NCBI GenBank assembly: GCA_045809745.1
Contig: JBJMXE010000097.1
Location: forward strand, 1-12,513
From: DATFCK01 sp045809745
GTDB lineage: Bacteria > Verrucomicrobiota > Verrucomicrobiia > Chthoniobacterales > UBA10450
DNA length: 12,513 nucleotides
Reading direction: 5' to 3'
Positions 6,111-12,339 of the stretch are shown in pieces. The notes under the pieces are model-generated. The model made no database searches and was not told the origin of the DNA. It was given only the letters and a program-made list of their open reading frames with translations. Each line of letters starts with the position of its first letter. The first letter of the stretch is position 1. The translations under genes were made by a program, and so were the position numbers.

Positions 6111-7532
6111 TCAGGCCAACGGCCCAAATGGGCGGACCATGCTTTCCTTCCAGCGCTGCCAACGCGATCGTCGCTGGAATTCTTCTTCAACGATTTGCCG
6201 GGATTCTGCCAGGTCCTTGCACAATGCCCGTTCCAGCGAATCGGCTGTGGCTTGATCCCGGATCAGAGCGTTCAGCTCGAAATTCAATCTCATTGACCGA
6301 ACATCGAGATTCGCCGATCCCACCATCAGCCATTCGTCATCGAGAAGCGCGACTTTTGCGTGGTTGATGCCGGATTCATACTCGTAAATCTTTACGTTGT
6401 AGCGCAGCAACTCCTCGTAGTAAGAGCGCCCGATGTTCACCAACATCGGGTGATCGGATTTTCCAGCGACAATCATTCGGACATCAACCCCTCGCGCTGC
6501 CGCCAATTTTATCGCGGTAAGAAGCGGTTCGTTAGGCCCGAAATAACCCGCCGTCAGCCAGACCCGGCGGCGGGCACTGTTAAGCATCCAGACCAGTGAA
6601 GTCTCGATAGGATCGTCCGGATCATCGGGTCCATCGGTGATCGATTGAACGATCAGATTCTGCCGACAACCGGGTACTGGGTAGTAGCGAGCCGCGAGAA
6701 GCTTCTCCTGCGTAGCAAAGAACCAGTCGTCCGCAAAAATCATCTGAAACTTGCGCACTGCAGCACCACAGATCTGCACCTGGCAGTCGCGCCACGGACC
6801 GACCGATGGATCTTCTCCGGCATACTCGCGACCCATGTTCATACCGCCAACAAAGCACTCGCGACCATCGATGATTTGCAGCTTGCGGTGATTGCGCAGA
6901 GTGAACGTCCATTGATTTCGCAACGGGTGAGCTGTGCGGAACCACGCGAACTTTCCTCCCGCCTCAATCATTCGGGAAAAATGCGATCCACGGAGTCCAA
7001 AGCAACCTATCGGATCCAGCAGCAGACGAACTTCGACGCCACGCTGCGCTGCTGCGATCATGCGTTCGAGGACTGCGTCTCCGCGCGAATCCTTGCGCCA
7101 AATGTAGAACTCGATATGAACGTGATGTTCAGCCTGATCAATCCGCTGAATAAGCGCATCGAAAAATTCGGCACCGTTGACCAGGAGACGGGTTTGCTCG
7201 GCGCAGGAAACGGCATACTCATTGATGTCCGACAGCAGTTCGATAGCGGCACGCTCCGCTCCCGGAAGATCCCCCAGCAGCGCCGCGGTGTCCTCGTTAA
7301 CCCTTCGCTCGCCCCGGCCACCGGACGCATCCATTTCCCGGGTCGCCCGCAGTTTCTGTCGGACCAGTCGGTCGGTGCCGAAGATAAAATAGAAGATGGG
7401 TCCGCCGTATGGAAACAGGATCACAGCCCACACCCATGCCAGAGTCGACGCCGGCGGCTTGTTCCGGGTGAGTATGTGCGGGATGGTCGCCCACGTGAGT
7501 AGATATCCGATCCAGACAAATGACCAGTGCAT
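6111..7532 (-). CDS. cls: Cardiolipin synthase (phospholipase D superfamily)
   Basis: 473 residues, the usual ClsA length (about 480). It condenses two phosphatidylglycerol molecules to cardiolipin and glycerol at the inner membrane. Two N-terminal hydrophobic segments (about residues 4-20 and 30-52) match the membrane anchor of bacterial Cls, with PYGGPIFYFIFG as the conserved end of the second. Both catalytic HKD motifs are intact: NHRKLQIIDGRECFVGGMN (His215, Lys217, Asp222) and NHAKVALLDDEWLMVGSANL (His391, Lys393, Asp398), each followed by the expected G-G/G-S element. HVHIEFYIW (137-145) is another family hallmark. The ATG start fits the membrane anchor; no strong ribosome site is visible. 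The gene lies 66 bases after the uncharacterised gene ending at 7599, on the same strand. Confidence 0.93.
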   Translation of the reverse strand: MHWSFVWIGYLLTWATIPHILTRNKPPASTLAWVWAVILFPYGGPIFYFIFGTDRLVRQKLRATREMDASGGRGERRVNEDTAALLGDLPGAERAAIELLSDINEYAVSCAEQTRLLVNGAEFFDALIQRIDQAEHHVHIEFYIWRKDSRGDAVLERMIAAAQRGVEVRLLLDPIGCFGLRGSHFSRMIEAGGKFAWFRTAHPLRNQWTFTLRNHRKLQIIDGRECFVGGMNMGREYAGEDPSVGPWRDCQVQICGAAVRKFQMIFADDWFFATQEKLLAARYYPVPGCRQNLIVQSITDGPDDPDDPIETSLVWMLNSARRRVWLTAGYFGPNEPLLTAIKLAAARGVDVRMIVAGKSDHPMLVNIGRSYYEELLRYNVKIYEYESGINHAKVALLDDEWLMVGSANLDVRSMRLNFELNALIRDQATADSLERALCKDLAESRQIVEEEFQRRSRWQRWKESMVRPFGPLA

Positions 7533-7598
7533 CCGAGCGAAGCATGCCGCACTAACGGCAATGCATCCAGTGGATTGGCAGGCGCAGCCGTCCGATGG

Positions 7599-8306
7599 CT
7601 AGAAAGATCGACTCATTTCAAGAATGCTGCGCGGCGGCAGTGACGACACGTCAGACATTTGAATCGTGCCGTCATCGCCATAACTCATCTTGAAACACAT
7701 CTCGGATTCTGGCGCCACCGCCCAGAAGTACGGCGGCTGATAAAACGCGCAGTATTCAAACCTGCCGTGGTTTTGTGGGAATCCGCAGTTATCGTCGGCA
7801 TGTTTACCGCGTCTCCCGCACTGCTGTAAATCACGGCGAAGCTTTTCCAGCTCGGGCAGTGTTCGCCTGATATCGATCGCCGCGACTAACGACCCGTCTG
7901 ACACGTTAACGGTAATGTCTAGCTGATGTGGCATCACCTCCTTTTCCGTTGCTCTGGCGCCCACCTGAATTTGTTGCGGCAACCACCCTCGCTCCAACAC
8001 CAGGGCGGCCGCGGTGGAGAACCGGCAAACGGTCGTCCGGACCAGGCCCCGATTATTCTCGAAAAGTTCCGCTATCCCGGAACTACCACCGTCAGCGGCG
8101 ATGAGCAGGCTGTCGATCCGCCCATTGGCGTCGATGCGGAACAAACCAGCCTCCATTCCGAGGACAAAGTATTTGGCCTCGTCGGAGCCGAACGGTGGCG
8201 AAATGCGAAGAGCCGAAGTTGTGGGCCTCGGGTCCGCCTGATCCACAAAGTCGCGGAAACTCGCTTTCAAGAAACACTCTAACTCCCCCTCCCAGTCTCG
8301 TTCCAT
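7599..8306 (-). CDS. Uncharacterised protein, possible degenerate PD-(D/E)XK-like fold
   Basis: 235 residues; I do not recognise a named family with certainty. The N-terminus is acidic-helical (MERDWEGELECFLKASFRDF). Residues about 128-165 read HQLDITVNVSDGSLVAAIDI followed by RRTLPELEKL and RRDLQQCG. This is the layout of a restriction-endonuclease-like core, Asp on one strand and (D/E)-x-K on the next followed by a helix, but here the second element is D-x-R (Asp145-Ile-Arg147), a conservative yet possibly inactivating change. A Cys/His-containing segment follows (Cys163, His169, Cys174, His180, Cys186), then PPYFWAVAPESEMCFKMSY (191-209). There is no signal peptide or membrane helix. No clear ribosome site is visible. 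It starts about 54 bases after the adenosine deaminase remnant and precedes cls. The fold suggestion is inference by motif shape only. Confidence 0.68.
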   Translation of the reverse strand: MERDWEGELECFLKASFRDFVDQADPRPTTSALRISPPFGSDEAKYFVLGMEAGLFRIDANGRIDSLLIAADGGSSGIAELFENNRGLVRTTVCRFSTAAALVLERGWLPQQIQVGARATEKEVMPHQLDITVNVSDGSLVAAIDIRRTLPELEKLRRDLQQCGRRGKHADDNCGFPQNHGRFEYCAFYQPPYFWAVAPESEMCFKMSYGDDGTIQMSDVSSLPPRSILEMSRSF

Positions 8307-8329
8307 CGGTCGTCAATCTAGTGAACCGT

Positions 8330-8482
8330 GCTCGATAAGCTATTTCCGGCGCGAAATTTTCAGGCAACTTGCTTCCGCTGAAACAACTCCGCCATGCTTG
8401 TTCGCGAGATGATCGTCTCCAGCCGAACACTGCCGTCGATGTGCCGATGAAGATCAACCAGCGGCAGAGAAGGATCGATCAT
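8330..8482 (-). pseudogene. add: Adenosine deaminase N-terminal remnant, frameshifted
   Basis: From the ATG at 8482, the minus strand reads MIDPSLPLVDLHRHIDGSVR then LETI, essentially the N-terminus of bacterial adenosine deaminase (E. coli Add begins similarly, with the zinc-binding HxH in a D-x-HRH-x-DG context). After LETI this frame drifts and hits TGA at 8362-8360. In another frame, bases 8408-8391 encode LANKHG, the expected continuation (family pattern ETI-L-x-L-A-x-x-H-G). The break fits loss of four bases, since ATC-AT-CTCGCG replaces what would be ATC-xxx-GAT-CTC. Farther on, KLPE appears in the third frame, suggesting another indel. The remaining roughly 290 residues of the enzyme are absent. 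Adenosine deaminase converts adenosine to inosine in purine salvage; this copy cannot. The 3' limit is approximate. Confidence 0.72.
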
Positions 8483-8538
8483 GCCAACTTGTATCCGGTG
8501 GTCGGTTGATCGACAACGCCACAGCTGTGAAAGCGTCG

Positions 8539-8754
8539 TTACTTCCGGCTATAATGAAACACCTCTTCCAGCGGTTTTCGAAATGCCGTCGCAATTCGAA
8601 ACGCCAACTCGAGCGATGGTGAATATTTGTCCGCTTCGATCGCTATGATGGTCTGCCTGGTCACACCCACTACGTCCGCTAACTCCTGTTGTGTCATCTC
8701 CTTCGCCTCGAATCGAAGACGACGAATCTCGTTGCTAATTTTGGAACGAGCCAT
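8539..8754 (-). CDS. Small XRE-family helix-turn-helix regulator
   Basis: 71 residues. I choose the ATG at 8754, because its A is the last base of the upstream gene's TGA stop (TGATG overlap, translational coupling); an upstream in-frame TTG at 8820 would lie inside that gene. The protein is almost entirely a Cro/cI-type HTH: MTQQELADVVGVTRQTIIAI (20-39) with recognition helix near 31-40, then EADKYSPSLELAFRIATAFR (40-59) and the typical ending PLEEVFHY. This short form (YozG/PF01381-like, no effector domain) is commonly paired with a small membrane protein in a two-gene autoregulated unit, exactly the arrangement here. Likely a cytosolic DNA-binding dimer; the membrane partner may modulate it or be its target (inference). 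Its operator may be the dyad at 9273-9296. Confidence 0.88.
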   Translation of the reverse strand: MARSKISNEIRRLRFEAKEMTQQELADVVGVTRQTIIAIEADKYSPSLELAFRIATAFRKPLEEVFHYSRK

Positions 8755-9245
8755 CAGGCGCCGCGGCGATAGCAGAACACCTGGGTTCCATATTTCACGA
8801 TCTCGCCGATCACTAGACAAGACAGCAGTATCTGTGTCGCTGCGGCAGGTGACAGGAAGCCGCTAAGGACATGTCCCGCGGTTGCGATGCCGGCGCCGGG
8901 GCCATTGGCAAGGCTCACTACGGTGACGAAGAGCGCAGCGCAACAAATCGCGGCAGTGAGCACAAAGTAAGCGTTGCGGAACGCCTTTCCATCGATGGCA
9001 GCATCTCGCTCGTCTTTGGGATCGATTTTCGCTCGAACAGAGATGACAATCTGAGCGACTACAGCGAGAACGATTTGGAAGAACAGAGCCGCGATGAAAA
9101 GGCCGATAGCGGTACCGATGTTCAGCAGTCCCCGATCGGCTACCGTCCAGAGGTAACAAAAATACGGAACATAAACCACGAGAAGAACGGCGAGGCTGAC
9201 CCAGGCGCTTTTCTCGCGAAACGACAGAGAAGAAGATTCACTCAT
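8754..9245 (-). CDS. Four-helix integral membrane protein (DUF2178-like), partner of XRE regulator
   Basis: 163 residues from the ATG at 9245 (an in-frame TTG nine bases upstream is less likely). Predicted membrane helices lie at about 13-35, 44-70, 93-113 and 134-156. The loop between helices 2 and 3 contains KIDPKDERDAAIDGKAFRNA (73-92); the DERD-x-x-I-D pattern just before a helix is typical of DUF2178-type proteins, which usually neighbour small XRE regulators. It overlaps the downstream XRE gene by one base. No Shine-Dalgarno sequence is visible, and the candidate promoter lies only about 15-35 bases upstream, so the mRNA may be nearly leaderless. Function unknown; a membrane-sensing or regulator-sequestering role is inference from the pairing. 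Confidence 0.8.
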   Translation of the reverse strand: MSESSSLSFREKSAWVSLAVLLVVYVPYFCYLWTVADRGLLNIGTAIGLFIAALFFQIVLAVVAQIVISVRAKIDPKDERDAAIDGKAFRNAYFVLTAAICCAALFVTVVSLANGPGAGIATAGHVLSGFLSPAAATQILLSCLVIGEIVKYGTQVFCYRRGA

Positions 9246-9252
9246 TAGCAGC

Positions 9253-9281
9253 AATGTTATTTATACCAGACATGATGTCAA
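9253..9281 (-). promoter_or_regulatory. Candidate promoter for the membrane-protein/XRE operon
   Basis: On the minus strand an extended -10 TGGTATAAA spans 9268-9260. A perfect TTGACA at 9281-9276 is too close to it (10-base spacer), but has a 16-base spacing to TAACAT (9259-9254). Either promoter predicts a 5' leader of only a few bases before the ATG at 9245. Confidence 0.35.
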
Positions 9282-9296
9282 ATGTTCTTTACATCA
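9273..9296. promoter_or_regulatory. Candidate operator: TGATGT-N12-ACATCA dyad
   Basis: TGATGT (9273-9278) and its exact complement ACATCA (9291-9296) are 12 bases apart and overlap the TTGACA box of the XRE operon. Position and symmetry fit autoregulation by the dimeric XRE protein. No second copy was found to confirm it. Confidence 0.35.
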
Positions 9297-9392
9297 CCTT
9301 AGCGAGCACTTGGACTGTTTGGTCGAGGTCCATGAAGGTTCAGAGCACCAGCCCCGGACTTCGGATTGCACCGTGGTGATCGAACACGCTTC

Positions 9393-9431
9393 TGTCATGA
9401 TGACATGACAAAATTGCACTGCCTGCATAAT
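9393..9431 (+). promoter_or_regulatory. Palindromic operator candidate and promoter of the cNMP-DUF1003 gene
   Basis: TGTCATG (9393-9399) and CATGACA (9404-9410) form a 7-bp inverted repeat with a 4-base spacer. ATGACA at 9405-9410 can serve as a -35 box with CATAAT (9426-9431) as -10, spacer 15, slightly short. The start codon follows at 9457. The palindrome therefore overlaps the -35 element, the usual place for a repressor or regulator site. Confidence 0.4.
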
Positions 9432-9456
9432 GTGAATGCCCGGAAGTTAAGAAGCC

Positions 9457-10362
9457 ATGTGTCCTGAAGCTGATCTTTTAAAAGAAGTTCCCCTGTTCCA
9501 ATTGTTAGATGATAACGAGCGCGCGGAGCTCGCCGCCCAACTCGATCTGGTCGCCTTCAGTCCCGGTGATGTAATCTTCGAGTACGGTGAACCCGGCGAC
9601 TCGATCTACGTGATCAGCGTTGGAGAGGTCGAGGTCTTTTTCAAAAACGATACCGGCGAGCGAATCGTTCTGGAAGTCGCGAGCAGAGGCGATTTTTTTG
9701 GCGAACTTTCGATGCTCGATAGCGGCACTCGCAGCGCCTCGGTGGTGGCGACTCAGGACACTCAGGCGCTCCGGCTGGACCGTGACGACCTCGAGAAATT
9801 TCTGCGGCTCAGGCCAAGCGCGGCCATGGACTTGTTAGCGTCGATGGGCCGACGCCAGCGTGAAACCGTCGAACGCCTTCGGCATACTGCGACCCGGAAC
9901 GTGAACGAGGAAATGGCGGACACCCGGACTTTCGTACAGAAATCAGCCGACTGGATCGCGGAGTTCGCCGGCAGTATTCCATTTCTTCTCATCCACGTCG
10001 CGCTGTTTGCTTTTTGGCTAACGGTAAACTGGGTCCACGTTCCCGGTGTTCCGCAGTTTGACCCGTATCCCTTCGGCTTTCTGACATTGGCGGTTTCGCT
10101 TGAGGCGATCTTTTTGTCTGTGTTCGTGTTGTTAAGTCAGAACCGCCAGGCAGCCAAAGACCGGGTGCACGCTGATATCGAATACGATGTGAATCTGAAG
10201 GCCGAACTGGAAATCGGGCATCTGCACGAAAAGCTCGACCGGCTGACCAGCGATGTTCTGGTGCGGCTCGACCGGGTTCATCGGTTGCTTCCATCTAACC
10301 GCGACCTCGACATAGCGGCGGCAGAGCTGCGTAATCTGAATTCAAAATCGGACAACCGTTAG
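9457..10362 (+). CDS. Cyclic nucleotide-binding domain / DUF1003 membrane protein
   Basis: 301 residues. Residues about 8-125 form a cNMP-binding beta-barrel: VPLFQLLDDNERAELA, PGDVIFEYGEPGDSIYVISV (36-55), and the phosphate-binding cassette GDFFGELSMLDSGTRSASVV (78-97) with Glu83, Arg92 and Ser93 in the expected places, so ligand binding looks intact. A helical linker (about 126-160) leads to a DUF1003 domain with two membrane helices (about 172-192 and 206-227) and the conserved tail SQNRQAAKDRVHADIEYDVN (227-246), then a coiled-coil-like segment (EIGHLHEKLDRLTSDVLVRL). There is no HTH, so this is not a CRP-type transcription factor; it is a membrane protein whose DUF1003 part may respond to cAMP, c-di-GMP or another nucleotide (ligand unknown). 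It is divergent from the XRE/membrane operon, with 211 bases between starts. GGAAG lies about a dozen bases before the ATG. Confidence 0.9.
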   Translation: MCPEADLLKEVPLFQLLDDNERAELAAQLDLVAFSPGDVIFEYGEPGDSIYVISVGEVEVFFKNDTGERIVLEVASRGDFFGELSMLDSGTRSASVVATQDTQALRLDRDDLEKFLRLRPSAAMDLLASMGRRQRETVERLRHTATRNVNEEMADTRTFVQKSADWIAEFAGSIPFLLIHVALFAFWLTVNWVHVPGVPQFDPYPFGFLTLAVSLEAIFLSVFVLLSQNRQAAKDRVHADIEYDVNLKAELEIGHLHEKLDRLTSDVLVRLDRVHRLLPSNRDLDIAAAELRNLNSKSDNR

Positions 10363-10389
10363 GTTCGCTACTTTCTGAGGCAGGCGAAC
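10363..10389 (+). terminator. Hairpin directly after the cNMP-DUF1003 stop
   Basis: GTTCGC (10363-10368) pairs with GCGAAC (10384-10389) around a 15-base loop, beginning at the base after the TAG. There is no T-tract. Weak evidence for termination. Confidence 0.22.
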
Positions 10390-10525
10390 GAGCGTTTCGC
10401 GCAACTCAGACAAACCCTGGCCGGTGCGGCGTCTATTCAATGACGATCGCAGACAGACGCTTGGGTGAACGATCTTGTTGAATCCAAATCCAACGCTGGA
10501 CGCATCTCACCGTTAGACAAGCAAT

Positions 10526-10750
10526 ATGAACACAAGCTCTAATACGACGGAACGTTTTGAATCCACTTACGCTTTGATCGTGAGGTCGGAGGAGAAACAG
10601 CGCAGCCGCTTTGAAACCCTGATTTACACGCTTCTGGTGGTCAGCAGCCTTCTCGCCTTATCACAATTTGGACGCGAAGCGGCGACCTTGCCGGTGAGCG
10701 TAGCGCGAGATTCAGTGACACGGCTTGCGGTCGCAGGGCCACGAGCATAA
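10526..10750 (+). CDS. Small single-pass membrane protein, unknown function
   Basis: 74 residues. A hydrophilic N-terminal segment (about 1-31, with EEKQRSRFE just before the membrane) is followed by one hydrophobic helix LIYTLLVVSSLLALSQFG (32-49), then a short tail of about 25 residues. Charge placement (basic side before the helix) suggests the N-terminus is cytoplasmic. I recognise no named family; size and layout resemble small one-helix proteins common in verrucomicrobial genomes. There is no Shine-Dalgarno sequence before the ATG. It lies 163 bases after the cNMP-DUF1003 gene and 103 before the His-rich gene, all on the plus strand. Coding status is supported by the amphipathic-then-hydrophobic pattern and lack of any competing frame, but the protein is short. 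Confidence 0.55.
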   Translation: MNTSSNTTERFESTYALIVRSEEKQRSRFETLIYTLLVVSSLLALSQFGREAATLPVSVARDSVTRLAVAGPRA

Positions 10751-10791
10751 TGCGCCGATGGCCCGATGATGTAAGGCAGCGCCTGATTTTT

Positions 10792-10818
10792 CGCGGATCG
10801 TAGCCGCGGTCCGACCGC
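10792..10818 (+). other. Overlapping alternative hairpins upstream of the His-rich gene
   Basis: CGCGG (10792-10796) can pair with CCGCG (10804-10808), and GCGGT (10806-10810) can pair with ACCGC (10814-10818); the two stems share bases, so they exclude each other. They lie 36-62 bases before the ATG at 10854. They may be a fortuitous GC-rich dyad or a leader structure; no known riboswitch consensus is seen. Confidence 0.2.
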
Positions 10819-10853
10819 AACCGGTGTTCCAGCCGAATCGTGAGCAACAATCT

Positions 10854-11126
10854 ATGAATAAGACCTTTGCTCTAATCACCGCCGCCGTGCTGACCGTGGG
10901 TTTCGGTGTGAAACCCACCGCTAACGCAGTGGACTTCCACATCGAAGTCGGCGACCGCCCATATTACGAGGGCCCGACATATTGGGAATCGGGTTATGAA
11001 TGGGTCTGGATTGCGGGCCATCGAGAGCACGGCCACTGGGTGCATGGTCATTACGCCCGTCGAGGAGCTTTCCACCGCGACCACGCTCACGAGCATCATC
11101 ATCATCATCATCATTTCAACGACTAA
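10854..11126 (+). CDS. Small secreted His-rich protein with a GHWVHGHY-type motif
   Basis: 90 residues from the ATG at 10854; a GTG 30 bases upstream would put ten hydrophilic residues before the signal peptide, so I reject it. Signal peptide: MNKTFALITAAVLTVGFGVKPTANA, cleavage likely after Ala25. The mature part VDFHIEVGDRPYYEGPTYWE, then YEWVWIAGHREHGHWVHGHY, matches the W-x-x-G-H-W repeat style of small periplasmic or envelope proteins. The tail is His-rich (HRDHAHE then seven His, FND) and should bind Ni, Zn or Cu; a metal-buffering role is inference. The seven His codons are all CAT, a pure trinucleotide repeat (11094-11114). The next gene, a zinc-type metallopeptidase, begins 135 bases downstream. 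No ribosome site is obvious. Confidence 0.75.
   Translation: MNKTFALITAAVLTVGFGVKPTANAVDFHIEVGDRPYYEGPTYWESGYEWVWIAGHREHGHWVHGHYARRGAFHRDHAHEHHHHHHHFND
11094..11114 (+). repeat. (CAT)7 trinucleotide microsatellite within the His tail
   Basis: Seven perfect CAT units encode seven consecutive His residues. No synonymous CAC interrupts the run, so slippage could change the tract length in frame. Confidence 0.9.
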
Positions 11127-11137
11127 GTTGTTGAGAA

Positions 11138-11167
11138 GCGGCGGATGCAGCATGCTGCGTCCGCTGC
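11138..11167 (+). terminator. 30-base near-perfect palindrome after the His-rich gene
   Basis: The segment 11138-11167 (GCGGCGGATGCAGC at its 5' side, centred on GCATGC) is self-complementary if two G-U pairs per half are allowed in RNA. It begins 11 bases after the TAA. It shares the AGAAGCGGCGG lead with the stem near 2547, and has no T-tract. It may be a terminator, an mRNA 3'-end stabiliser or a REP-like repeat. Confidence 0.4.
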
Positions 11168-11261
11168 GGGTGAAATAATCCGCCGATCTGTCGCCACTGC
11201 GTGACTGCCCCGTTTGTGGCGTCATGTCTCGACAGCAGATCGAGACCGATTACGGTCGGGA

Positions 11262-12272
11262 ATGAACAGCGAGGCGAGGCTTAGCAAAACAATCTCGCGC
11301 CGTTCGCAACGACGGATTGGCCAAGCCGTCGGCACCGCTGGCATCATGCTGGTTGCGTTCTCTGCTTCTCCGATCGCAGGGCAAACGAAAGAGCCGTTCG
11401 CGAGACCCTCACCGGCCGCGAATGTCCCTTCCCCTGCCATCTATCAGTCGGCTGCTGCAAACTCCACGCCGCCGCCGATGGGTGCGACGATGCGGCAGAA
11501 AACGTGGAACACGCTCTCTAATACCGATCTGAGTCTGTTAGGTGGACAAGCGGTGGCTATGAATCCCCGGGCCTGGTTTCACGGTGAGACCGAAGATTTT
11601 ATCATTCACTACCGAAACTTCAGCGACGCACTTCAGGTTGCACGCGAGATTGAGTTCGACCTTTGGTACGTCGCCCGGACGTTAGGCGCGACGAGGGAAC
11701 AATACTCCCGAAAATCACACGTTTATGTATTTCAAGATGATAAAGAATGGCAGGCATTCGTAGCTGAGGCACATGAGAGACCGTGGTCCCATAGCTTTGC
11801 CTTGCGCGACGAGCTGTTTCTGAACGTTCACGGAACTGGCAGTGGCTTCGAGTCTCACACTCTGGCTCATGAAACAACCCATGCGGTTGTCGCCCGTATT
11901 TACGGGGACCGCCGCTGGCCGCTCTGGTTAAACGAAGGATTTGCCGATTACATGGCCGACGCGTGTGCCTCCGTGCGCCGCGGACTGCCACCCACGGCAA
12001 ATCCTCCGAACCGTCGCTCGGCCACGATGTCGTTGACCGACCTGATCGCTATTTCACGGTACCCGGACGATCCTCTCAGCATTTCACAGCTTTATGAAAC
12101 GGGAGCAAAGTTCGTGCGCTATCTTTTCACGAAATACCGGCCTGACCTGTTCGTGCGGTTTGTAGATCGACTGATCGACCGTAATCCGGCGCAAACAGCC
12201 TTGGTCGATGTTTACGGCGACGAGTTCCGCGATCTCGCTGCATTCGATAAACGTTTCGCTTCATCTCGTTAG
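11262..12272 (+). CDS. Secreted gluzincin metallopeptidase (peptidase MA-like, HExxH)
   Basis: 336 residues. I start at the ATG at 11262, because it begins a plausible signal peptide (basic RRSQRRIG, then AVGTAGIMLVAFSASPIAG, cleavage near residue 41); the frame is open back to a TTG at 11214. Residues 42-75 are a Pro/Ser/Ala-rich linker. The zinc site is LAHETTHAVVARIYGDRRWP with His203, Glu204 and His207, followed by LNEGFADYMAD with the third ligand Glu225, the HExxH-plus-distal-Glu pattern of gluzincins. Upstream, WFHGETEDFIIHYRNFSDA and HVYVFQDDKEWQAFV match the N-terminal strand-rich part of the peptidase MA-like domain (PF13485-type). Probably a periplasmic or extracellular zinc protease; the substrate is unknown. 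The His-rich secreted protein just upstream could supply or buffer zinc, but this is speculative. Confidence 0.87.
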   Translation: MNSEARLSKTISRRSQRRIGQAVGTAGIMLVAFSASPIAGQTKEPFARPSPAANVPSPAIYQSAAANSTPPPMGATMRQKTWNTLSNTDLSLLGGQAVAMNPRAWFHGETEDFIIHYRNFSDALQVAREIEFDLWYVARTLGATREQYSRKSHVYVFQDDKEWQAFVAEAHERPWSHSFALRDELFLNVHGTGSGFESHTLAHETTHAVVARIYGDRRWPLWLNEGFADYMADACASVRRGLPPTANPPNRRSATMSLTDLIAISRYPDDPLSISQLYETGAKFVRYLFTKYRPDLFVRFVDRLIDRNPAQTALVDVYGDEFRDLAAFDKRFASSR

Positions 12273-12339
12273 GCTTGGATCGATCAAAACTTGCTACTGG
12301 CCTGGTCCCGATTGCCGGCCGGTGCCGGGTGGCTTACGG

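Noticed and set aside
6645..7502. Plus-strand open frame of 285 codons
   Set aside because: It is antisense to cls, whose minus-strand product has both HKD motifs intact. The antisense product shows no recognisable domain.
8092..8457. 121-codon minus-strand frame
   Set aside because: It is out of frame with the 235-residue gene it overlaps. Its first part covers the adenosine deaminase relic in the wrong frame, so it is better explained as pseudogene debris.
8755..8820. TTG-initiated N-terminal extension of the XRE regulator
   Set aside because: It would overlap the membrane-protein gene by 66 bases; the ATG in the TGATG overlap gives the standard HTH length.
9260..9281. TTGACA plus TATAAA as one promoter
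   Set aside because: The spacer is only 10 bases, too short for sigma-70. They were kept as alternatives, each paired with another element.
9457..10362. CRP/FNR-type transcription factor
   Set aside because: The cNMP domain is followed by two membrane helices and a DUF1003 tail, with no helix-turn-helix.
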